This document shows, piece by piece, positions 55,781 to 64,000 of a stretch of 64,000 nt of DNA. Every line of letters starts with the position of its first letter. Position 1 is the stretch's first letter. The notes beneath the pieces are model-generated. The model was not told the origin of the DNA. It saw only the letters and a program-made list of their open reading frames with translations, and made no database searches. This stretch comes from Apostichopus japonicus (lineage: Eukaryota; Echinodermata; Holothuroidea; Aspidochirotida; Stichopodidae): the NCBI RefSeq assembly GCF_037975245.1, contig NC_092577.1, positions 16,072,013 to 16,136,012 of the forward strand. Reading direction: 5' to 3'. Both the position numbers and the translations under genes were made by a program.

Positions 55781-56396
55781 TTGATTGTTGATTGTACCAC
55801 GCACCTCTCGGCACTGGAGGAAAACAGCTAAAACTAGATAGACTGTCCCTTTAAGTTACGCACCAGCCAGAAATATAAACATCCCCGTAAAAGATTTGAA
55901 AAAGTCCGCAGCGTTGGAGGTCATCGTTGGGTGTCAAGGCTGTAGATATAGATGTGAATGTTTAGAAATACTTTGTTTGTGACGAAAAACGAAAGGTTGG
56001 CCAGAAAACTTTGCCCTTCATCCGCCCCTACTTTTAATTGTGTCTGTCAGCAAGTCACCAGACCACCACCGAAGTACCACGGCTAGCGCTAGCAAAGGCT
56101 GAACTAAACCTGGAACAAAGACTTGTTATGTCAAGCCCAGACGGAGTTTTGACTACCGGAACCCCCCTCCTCGTAAGCTACCTGTCTGGCATAAATCACT
56201 GTTTTAGGTACTACCAGTAAGTGAATTGTTTTGTCTGAAGACTCAGTATTTTTCACACTTGTTCATTTGCTTTCGCAGGAGTAGCTTATTTCAAACCCTT
56301 AATTTGCAAATCGCCGGAGAGAAGTTAGACTTAATATTATTTATCTTACTGTATGTGCTGTATAGTGCATTGAAGAATCTTGCCAATCGAAACTGT
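55781..56396 (+). other. Unassigned internal sequence of the LTR element
   Basis: Several short open stretches, none recognised. Confidence 0.3.
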
Positions 56397-57003
56397 TAAG
56401 ACTATACCAACGCCTGCCATGTCGAAAATGTACGACCAAGAATTGAAATGCAGTCTGCAGGAAACGCTACCAACAAGTTTCTGACTTAGAAGGACATTTT
56501 ACAGAAAAGCATGCGGCTAATGACAAAAGGCAAAAATGTTCTTCTTGCGATTATTCCTCTAACAAAAAGAGTGATGTTATCAGACACAAGAGTAGTCGCC
56601 ATGGGGAAACAAAGACGAGGTCTTTCACCACAACGGAGGGAAAGCGCCCGTTACCAGAACCTGGATCAAGCGGGTTGAGATCGCCGCCAAAAGTACAGAG
56701 ACTGCGATCCCCACCGAAAACCAAAAATAAAGCTGAAGGCTGGCCCACACTTGAACAGATCTTGGGATCGCCAACAGAGGAGACTGCGCTTCTAGCGACA
56801 AACGAGACTGAGGCAAACCTGTCGTTAACGGAGGTGCTTCCCACGCCATGTGTCACCCCGGTACGAGGCCAGGAAAATGGGGAAAATAACATACAAAAAT
56901 CGGACTTTCGAAAGGTGGTAGCGACACACCTGTGTGAGTGTTGTACCGACAAGCAGTCAAACCCTGGTTTCCTTCGAGAAAAAAATCGTCACCGAAGTGT
57001 TTA
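56397..57003 (+). pseudogene. C2H2 zinc-finger remnant inside the LTR element
   Basis: Shortly after 56397 come P-C-R-K-C, then C-R-K-R-Y-Q-Q-V-S-D-L-E-G-H-F-T-E-K-H, then a complete finger C-S-S-C-D-Y-S-S with H-K-S-S-R-H, in partly different frames. From about 56675 an open stretch is rich in Ser/Pro/Lys (R-S-P-P-K-V-Q-R) with a later C-E-C-C, ending at 57001-57003. Such a region is not part of a standard Gypsy pol. It could be an accessory ORF, a captured host exon or an older insertion. Function unknown. Confidence 0.4.
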
Positions 57004-57409
57004 ACGACGGGCGAGTAAACGTGACGGTACATAAGTTTGAAGAAACGGAGTAAGAAGAGCAGCCAGAGAGGGGAGAGGAACAACGCACTAACCTAAGAGA
57101 CTACGAAGAACGTCGCACTGGAGACGGTGAGACGCGCCGCGAGACAGTGCGCCGCAAGTCAGATTCCGCCAAAGCGACGAAGCTTCGTTCGGACCTTGTT
57201 TTTATTTCTGTTGGACGATTTTACATGTACTTGCTGATTTTGTTCTATGTATTATGATTGCCTTTGGAAACCACACGTTTATCTTATATGATTTGCTGAT
57301 ATGCTTATATGATTTATTTGATCTTTATTCCAACGTTAGTGCTTTAAATACGTGGTTTGAACTTAAAGTTTCACTATAATTTTCATACTTTATCTTCGAC
57401 ACTTTGATA

Positions 57410-57565
57410 TTTCCTTGTGTTTGTTATACTGGACACTTTGATTTTTCCTTATGTTTGTTATACTGGACACTTTGTTTTTTTCTTGTTTTTTTTTACCGGA
57501 CACTTTGATTTTTCCTTATGTTTGTTATACTGGACACTGTTTTTTTCTTGTGTTTTTTCTTGTGT
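57410..57565 (+). repeat. Short tandem repeat, unit about 35 bp
   Basis: GGACACTTTGATTTTTCCTT followed by ATGTTTGTTATACT recurs about four times with small changes, ending in TTTTTTCTTGTG runs. It lies in the internal region before the polypurine tract. Confidence 0.75.
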
Positions 57566-58439
57566 TTTTTCTTGTTTGTTCATTTGAGAGGACATCTGTT
57601 ACAGGATGGACGCTTCATATTATTCATGCTTACGACTCTTTTCCAAGTCGTAAGTACTGCGATCAAACGGTATGTGTGTACTATGTTTCATTATTTTCTT
57701 TTCAAAGAGCTAAGCTAAATGCGGGACGCATTTCATTCTCGGGTGGGAAAGATGTAACGACACGTGAAAGCTCATTGTTTGTCGTTAGCGTTAATCACTA
57801 TTTTCTCCAATCAAATGTTTTAACTTGGGTTGATTATTAGTCGCTTTACGGGAATTGTTTGTTAAATAAAATCTTATAAGGGGTGTCACTTGCTTGATTT
57901 ATGAACAACTGTTAAGGGGGAACTCTCTCTTGTTGACCGATTTTGTATGGAACGCCAAAAGGGCAATGTATTTTGTTGTCTCCTTTGATGTTGTGTCCTT
58001 CGATGCTGTTGTCTAATTTAATGTTGTTGTTTACTTTAATGTTGTCTCATTTGATGTTGTTGTCTCCTTTGATGTTGTTGTCTACTTTTATTCCGTTGTT
58101 TCATTTGATGCCGTTGTCTCATTTAATGCCGTTGTCTACTTTAATGTTGTTGTCTACTTTATTGTTGTTGTCTCCTTTAATGCCATTGTCTACTTCAATG
58201 TTGATGTCTCGTTTAATGTTGTTGCCTACTTTAATGTTATTGTCTACTTCAATGGTGTTGTCTCCTCTGATGCCGTTGCCTCCTTTAATGCCGTGGTCTA
58301 CTTTAATGTTGTTGTCTCCTTTAATGCCGTTGTCTACTTTGATGTTGTTGTCTCCTTCGATGCCGTTGTCTACTTTGATGTTGTCTCATTTGATGCCGTT
58401 CTCTAATATGTTGTTTACTTTTAGTATATAATTTAGCGC

Positions 58440-58790
58440 TATTGTAAAATGGCGGGAATCTAAATGTTCGTTGAGGTCTAGCTGGTCCCTGGATACAACG
58501 TGTACGTAATGCGTACGGTGCAGTGGTGCGCCGCACGACCGGTTACTAGACTGTAATAGACTGATGTGAGTGATGTAAATGTACGTAGTAAAGTCACGCT
58601 ATTCGCATATTCCGAGAATACATGTAGGGCCTAGGCCTACTGCGTTTTCTTATTGTCGTGCTTCACCTGTACTGCCGTTATTTAGGTTCTCACAACAGCT
58701 CAGAAGTATGGAAGGAATTCTATCCAGACTGGAGTATAATCAACTGGTGATCGACAACTTTAGAAGAGAGGGGGTAATAAAGTCAGCATA
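58440..58790 (+). other. Central sequence of the 1.88 kb element
   Basis: Contains a small frame M-E-G-I-L-S-R-L-E-Y-N-Q-L-V-I-D-N-F-R-R (58708 onward) that is interrupted by the inner element at 58791. The peptide looks like the start of a helical protein but is too short to name. Confidence 0.3.
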
Positions 58791-59524
58791 GCCCGGGCCG
58801 CGAATATTTTTTTTCCCAAACTGAACTGACACTGAAATTATTTCCTCGATTCTCATTGGCTCTCAGCGAGCACGTGATATACTTAACTATTCAACATGGA
58901 TCCCTCAATACTCAGTCGATACCAGTATGATGAACACGAACAAATTCAAGATATTCACATTAGCAACTTTCCAAAACTTTTGGTAGGTATATATGAACGA
59001 AAGTATAAAGTGTTCTCAACACAATGAAGCAACTGTTCCCAACTACTGCGCCCATTATAGGTAGTCCTCGATCGTTTGTATACTCGCTTGACTCCGCTCT
59101 ACACACAACACATGTAATGTAGCCTATTGTACTGTGTATAGTATACAACACAGTAAAACAGTGCATTTGTAATTGTATACGTGTAGCCGATGTACATATG
59201 TACGAGGTGTTTGTGTACATTCGGAGTTGCAATACTTTTACTTTTATAATCATAAATTCAAAATGTATTCAGTCAATGAATCATGATAGGCCTAGTGGAA
59301 TATGCAGTGGCCATGAAGACGGCGAGCGTGTGTGTGCCAGCCAGTGAGTGTACACAAAAACGGCATTTGACGATATGTCTGTGTCTTTTGACTTGTTAAC
59401 TACTTGTATATAGCCTTATAACCTATACGTACGGAAACCTATTGGCTCGCTGAGAGCCAATCAGAATCGAGGAAATAGTTTCAGTGTCAGTTCAGTTTGG
59501 GAAAAAATTATTCGCGCCCGGGCC
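58791..59524. mobile_element. 734 bp element with 80 bp terminal inverted repeats
   Basis: 58791-58871 and 59445-59524 are inverted copies with a few mismatches, sharing CCCAAACTGAACTGACACTG and CTCTCAGCGAGC. TA flanks both ends (58789-58790, 59525-59526). There is no ORF of note. It is a MITE nested inside the 1.88 kb element. Confidence 0.8.
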
Positions 59525-60598
59525 TATCTAGCTAGAACTTGATTCAACGGCATCAAGGGAGACAACAACATTAAAGGAGACAACGGCATCAAGGGAGACA
59601 ACAACATTGAAGTAGACAATGGCATTAAATGAGGCAACGGCATCAAAGGAGACAACAACATGGAAGTAGAAAACGGCATAAAAGTAGACAACAACATCAA
59701 AGGAGACAACAACATCAAATGAGACAACATAAAAGTAAACAACAACATTAAATTAGACAACAGCATCGAAGGAGACAACATCAAAGGAGACAACAAAATA
59801 CATTGCCCTTTTGGCGTTCCATATTTTTGGAGGTCACTGAGTAGGAACGTCTAGTTTACGTTCCGGGGGGCCAAAAATGTTAGGTCTGGATAAATCTTAA
59901 CCAGCACGCATGTCGTATTTAATTGTGTTTTATTGCTTGATGGTTGTAGACTGGGCGTGGTTTATGTTTCTAATAGGTTTCAGTGTAGGTTCACACGTTA
60001 TAGGTATAGGAAGTAGTTTCTGTTTAAAAGCAACTGCGGGCTCGCACCACGTGTGGATTCCGTGCTCGGACCAGGGGTTGGTTCCCGGCTCGGAATAGGA
60101 GGGGTAGAACGATTCTGACCATGAGTTAGGAGACGAACGAGTAATCTATTGGCAAAAACAGTGGTGGACCAGCCCAGGAAGTCGGATCGGACGAATAGTA
60201 AAATAACCTAGAAGACCAGGTTCAACACTTCGGTTCGACTGCGCCGCAGTTCACCAATCCGCCAACTGCGCCGCCGATCACCAATCCGCCGACTGCGCCG
60301 CAGTTCACCATAGCCCAATCTTCAGCGCCGAAGTCTATCGTTCTGCCCTCCGTGTCGAGACCCGCCATTAGTAATGTACTGTATTGTATTTAACTTCATC
60401 GACTTCTGAGCATGTGTTAAAACTGGGTTTCGTATTTAATAATTGCCTCTGTAATGCACGACCACTGTGCACCATCTTGACAAGTATATAGATCGTAAAT
60501 AAACGGGTAAACTGTAATATCTCCCGTCGACAGCCTCATTCCTGTGTTCCCGCATTTCCACTCTTCCTTGCGCTCACCACCGAGGACGGCGCGTTACA

Positions 60599-60970
60599 GG
60601 TGGTATATGGGTCGTATTAATTATTAAAAGAACGCCCACGTTTTCTTACAATGTATAACATATACAAGGAATTTGTATGGGTAAAGCGCGGATACAAGTA
60701 TTTTAGTATGTTGCGTCGGAAAGGGGGGTAGTGGGGTAGGGAGGGCATGGAGAGTCGGCTGCTGAAAGGGGTGGTACGTTGGTCTTATTTCTCTTAAGAA
60801 GAACCCCCAAGATTTTCTACAATCTATAAAATGTACAAGGGATTTGCATAGGTTATCAAGATATATCAACATATGTGTCTTAGTATGTTTTACTTGGGTG
60901 ACATGGAGGGGTTGGATAGGGTGATGGGAGAGGTTAGAGAGTGCAAGGAGTGCCTGATGCTGACAAATAA
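60599..60970 (+). repeat. Tandem repeat, two units of about 180 bp
   Basis: Units 60599-60775 and 60776-60970 share GAACGCCCAC/GAACCCCCAA, TACAATGTATA-type and AGTATGTT blocks. The junction GGCTGCTGAAAGGGGTGGTA between them is the uninterrupted form of the site the LTR element entered. Confidence 0.8.
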
Positions 60971-63479
60971 ATGAAGTTGAATAACACGGATTTAATTTAG
61001 ATATCATGTTGTTCGTGTTAATTTAATGTCGTTGTGAAATTCAGTTAGGGCTATACTTATTGCAACCATCCCCTAACATCTTAAAAAGAACTTCAGTAAC
61101 TGTATAATTGAAAACAACTATTCAGGAATACGTATGACTTATGTAGGTTAAATTATCCATTACGAAATTAATTAACATATCCGAATTAGGCTCAATGGTG
61201 TTATGTAATCGTTATCCCGACCCCATTCCCCACATCGATCGGATCTGTTCCAGCTTTGGGTAAAACCTAGGTCTTAACAACATTGTTTCGGAAGTAAATT
61301 TCCATGGCATGATGGGACAGATACTCTTTGGTATAACGGTGTGGATCCTTATAAAGCTCAGTTACAATTATATTGGCAGGCGCCGTGCCTTAAATGATGT
61401 ATCACAAGTCCTGCATCGTTGGTATGTTATTAGTGTGATACTTTCTGTGGTATATTATAAATATAGCTTCAATATTCTTTGTTTTTTTTTTTGGCAATAT
61501 AAAATGGTACCAAACAGGCACTGCATATATCACATGTAGTATTGAAAACATTGTCCTTTGCATTTTTGTTAAAGAAAGGCACAGCGTAAGCCACACTGGA
61601 TACTATATAGTATGCTTAATACCTTTGATACATGGCAAGAAAAGGTCAAACTGCCATAGATGTATATTCCAAGTACGTAGCCCTTTTGGAGGTTCTAGCG
61701 ACCTGATAGAATGAGACCTACATGGTTGATGTCTTTTTTAATTTTCAAAACACATTTCCTTTGATATTTAGAGGTTAAGCCAAAAATTGTTGCGGTCACA
61801 TGTTGGAACTATGTCATTTACAGAACACTGATAATTTGATTGGTCACTTTCAACGGAGCTTTTGAAAATTTGGCATGATAAAGCAGTATCATGGGCATAT
61901 TTTGTACCAGAAATGTGTGAGTTTCACCTAATTTCATCAGTATACATAGTAAATAATATAGCAGATAATGCCCCCCTCCCCAGGCACATCAACCCTTATT
62001 TCCGACATTTCCGATAACCCTTTATCCAACATCTTGAAGAAATTGTGCCAGCCAATGAATAAGCCATGTTCTTTCATTAATCGTGAAAGATCAATCAATT
62101 GATTTGGCAAAACATATAAAACGCACTTGAATAGTCAAGAAAGACCCTTTTTTATAGTTGTTTCCTTACAATCTAACTGAGACACAGAATCATGGATTAA
62201 TAAAATGTCTGATGTCTGCAGGACATGGGTTCTTCGATTGGCTTATAACATCCGTACTGGAACAGCAAGTGCCTTCGCCTTTCTTATGTAGAGAACCTTA
62301 AGGGTTAACAATCCCAATGTATGGAAACCAGGGCTGAGGGTGTATCAGTTTGGCGAAGTTCATTTGGTTTCTGTGTCCATGTTTTGACTTGTTTTTTTTC
62401 CAAAAAGTCTGCTATAACTTCCCCTTATGACCCTGGACTTCTGAGCCTGTGGAAGAAAACATCCAAGATTCTCTCATTTCTAAAGGGTGCTATACAGATT
62501 TTCTACTAATTCTGTCTAACGCCGCCACCCCCCACCCCCACAACCCGACCTCCCCGTCCTTTGTAGCATACTTTCTTTTCTTAGTAGAAAAACTATGCTA
62601 CTACCTTCCAAAGTTTCATGTAAAAGTCTGTTACCTACGTCTATGTCACTAGGTATTACTTAGCCTAATGTTTATGAAGAGCAAAGCCGCCAATAGCTAT
62701 ATCAAACTGGAAATGAGCTGGAGTTTTGATGTTTTCACTTGTCATAATACTGCTATTTGTGTATTGGACTGTTAACGTTTACATTGAGACTGACAGAAAA
62801 CCAAGAGAATTAATGTATAACACCCCCCCCCCCCTCCCCACTCCATCCCAAGTCTCACTATGGCATCAAACATTGGCAAAAAGGTAGCTCCATGCCAAAT
62901 TACTCCCGTACCGTGCAAAGGTGATGTAGGTCTTAGATATGTTCGGGATAAGTTCATCACAAGGATCTCCGTTATATAAGTTCGTATCCGATGGTTTGGA
63001 TTCCTTCTATTTAATCCTAAGTTATTGTTAGGCTGACACTAAGAATGGCTTAAATTAATTAACCTTGGTCTAAGTATTGTAGTCTTGGCGGTCACAATTA
63101 TAATTTGAGTGGTTTTTCAGAATTTTTATACAAGTTACATCCATGGTCATCATGGTCCTGACTTACACCATGGGTTTCCCCATTTACATAACTCTAATTA
63201 AATGTACCGACACTGTTGTTACACTGATTCAGTACAGAAATAGCGTTACTGTAGTCTATAGCTACTCGCGCAACAGGTATAAGCATCGAATGTATTGCAA
63301 TCATAACACTAGGCTGCTATTTAGGTTTACTATTGTTGACCCACTGGTCAATCCGTTTTCACGATCGTGTAGGAGATACTGCATTAATTAATTAATAGAT
63401 GAGGTGGAAATAATAAAGATATTACCTTCCCATAGTCCGGGGTGCTTTCAAATGGATGTATGTTGGTTCTAAAATCAGT
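60971..63479. other. Non-coding gap
   Basis: No gene seen. There is a C-run at 62822-62835 and several AT-rich microsatellite-like tracts. Confidence 0.4.
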
Positions 63480-63850
63480 ATGACATGGTTTTATGATGGA
63501 CTTGTCCCAAAGGGTAATATTCGTCGTTATGCAAAAACGCAGAAACTTTGACAAATTGTGTTACTGAGTGGGTCATAATAACGAATGTAGTATTCGTCAG
63601 TATGTGAAAACGAGAATGCGCCTTAGATGGACAATCGTCAAAAACCAGTCAGAAATAACTAATAAACTAGACATTTTTTGAACTTCTAACCCGGCTCAAT
63701 CGATTCTTCACCCTCGAAATAGGTAACAACAATATTGAACTCAATTTCGCCAAAAGTGCATATTCGCCACTACGCCAAAACGGGGACGATGTGTGTGGCC
63801 GACATGTCCCATTATTTTGACCACCATTCCAACACAACAATGGTCGCATA
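63480..63850 (-). repeat. Repeat with ATTCGTCACTATG-type words, inverted relative to 54.6 kb
   Basis: Contains TATTCGTCGTTATGC (63519), ACGAATGTAGTATTCGTCAG (63582) and GCATATTCGCCACTACGCC (63757) followed by AAAACGGGGACGATG. The complement of the last block stands near 54593. It probably is a second copy of the repeat at 54419-54989. Confidence 0.5.
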
Positions 63851-64000
63851 ACTGTTACTGAATAAATTTCTAAAAATGTTTATTATACGAGGGGTTATTC
63901 TCTAAAAAAAACAATTTTTGGGGTTATGTTTTTGTTGAAGGAACATAAAACACTTCTTGTTATTTGCCATTGAAAATCGTTCACAAACGCATTTTGGGCT

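Larger units (their letters stand above)
57946..59823. mobile_element. 1.88 kb element with long inverted minisatellite arms
   Basis: Ends TATGGAACGCCAAAAGGGCA and its reverse complement TGCCCTTTTGGCGTTCCATA are perfect. Inside them, arms of about 480 bp (left) and 290 bp (right) consist of an 18 bp unit, roughly TTGATGTTGTTGTCTCCT on the plus strand at left and inverted at right. Comparison with the intact 5' LTR shows the insertion point and a 5-6 bp duplication (TTTTG). No transposase is inside, so it is a foldback-like non-autonomous element. Confidence 0.85.
55174..60598 (+). mobile_element. Gypsy-type LTR retrotransposon with nested insertions
   Basis: Starts TGTAACG and ends CGTTACA, with GGTG on both sides (55170-55173 and 60599-60602), a 4 bp target duplication. 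It has a truncated 5' LTR (55174 to about 55533), a short RT remnant, an extra zinc-finger-bearing region, a polypurine tract GGGTGGGAAAGA (57741-57752) and a 3' LTR from 57753. Without the 1.88 kb insertion the 3' LTR would be about 970 bp. Gag, protease, most of RT, RNase H and integrase are missing. Confidence 0.85.
57753..60598 (+). repeat. 3' LTR, split by an insertion
   Basis: Parts 57753-57945 and 59824-60598. The second part contains three near-identical 27 bp units (about 60238-60315, ACTGCGCCGC cores) and an AATAAA near 60498, and ends GCGCGTTACA. Confidence 0.85.

Noticed and set aside
56551-56952. Minus-strand frame of 133 codons
   Set aside because: Antisense of the zinc-finger-bearing stretch, which has recognisable Cys/His spacing on the plus strand.
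57943-58431. A 160-codon open frame of repeating M-L-L-S-P-L-M-P-L-S-T-L, and its mirror at 59524-59796
   Set aside because: It is the translation of an 18 bp minisatellite in the arms of an inverted-repeat element. Length open by unit size, no start context and no family, so not called a gene.
62822-62835. C-run and other G/C homopolymers (30892, 48001, 50257) as G-quadruplex regulators
   Set aside because: Single homopolymer runs without the four-tract pattern or any nearby gene; ordinary microsatellite-type slippage is enough.

Overview
This looks like a stretch of animal nuclear genome, most likely from a marine invertebrate deuterostome, with an echinoderm as my best guess. It is AT-rich and gene-poor, with GT/AG-bounded exons, several families of non-LTR and LTR retrotransposons, tRNA-derived SINEs and clusters of the palindromic word TAGGCCTA, which I remember as common in echinoderm introns. 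No bacterial-type operon, CRISPR array, rRNA or convincing free-standing tRNA is visible. Nearly all recognisable coding sequence belongs to mobile elements, most of it broken.

Layout. 1-8.2 kb: fragments of a Tx1-like (L1-group) LINE, a degraded CR1/Jockey-like LINE on the minus strand (ORF1 plus PHD/endonuclease/RT ORF2), a tRNA-derived SINE, and minus-strand host-type exons (a SAM-domain exon and a SAMD3-like exon). 9.0-12.6 kb: a long foldback structure, two arms of about 0.9 kb facing each other around a minus-strand Tx1-like LINE fragment. 13.6-15.1 kb: a THAP-domain exon between inverted repeats, a possible P-like transposon remnant. 16.3 kb: another SAMD3-like exon. 18.3-20.4 kb: a zinc-finger DDE-type transposase pseudogene. 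20.8-24.2 kb: a second CR1-like LINE whose EN-RT reading frame of about 1000 codons is interrupted by one TAG only. 24.8-26.3 kb: a hAT transposase pseudogene.

27.8-36 kb holds the most interesting pair. A multi-exon integrase-like gene with D,D(34)E catalytic spacing lies on the plus strand. Convergent to it is a three-exon HECT-like ubiquitin-ligase gene with a proline-rich tandem-repeat linker on the minus strand. Splice phases join in frame throughout the HECT-like gene and at all but the damaged last junction of the integrase-like gene; both carry a few small lesions. 36.5-38.6 kb is a tandemly duplicated repeat block loaded with AGGTCA half-sites. 38.6-42.8 kb is a long Tx1-like LINE with ORF1 and ORF2 but a missing 3' end. 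44-48 kb has unknown coding remnants and a Penelope-like RT/GIY-YIG fragment. 49.9-50.3 kb is a small inverted-repeat element. 50.8-54.4 kb contains a duplicated host-type exon with a Gypsy-type LTR element between the copies.

55.2-60.6 kb is a nested structure: a Gypsy-type LTR retrotransposon with a GGTG target duplication sits in a tandem array of about 180 bp units. Its 3' LTR was hit by a 1.88 kb element with long inverted minisatellite arms, and inside that lies a 734 bp element with 80 bp inverted termini. The rest, to 64 kb, is non-coding and repeat-rich.

The window is therefore a record of repeated transposon insertion into the introns and flanks of a few host-type genes, rather than one functional cluster. 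All family names come from motifs read by eye; no search was run.
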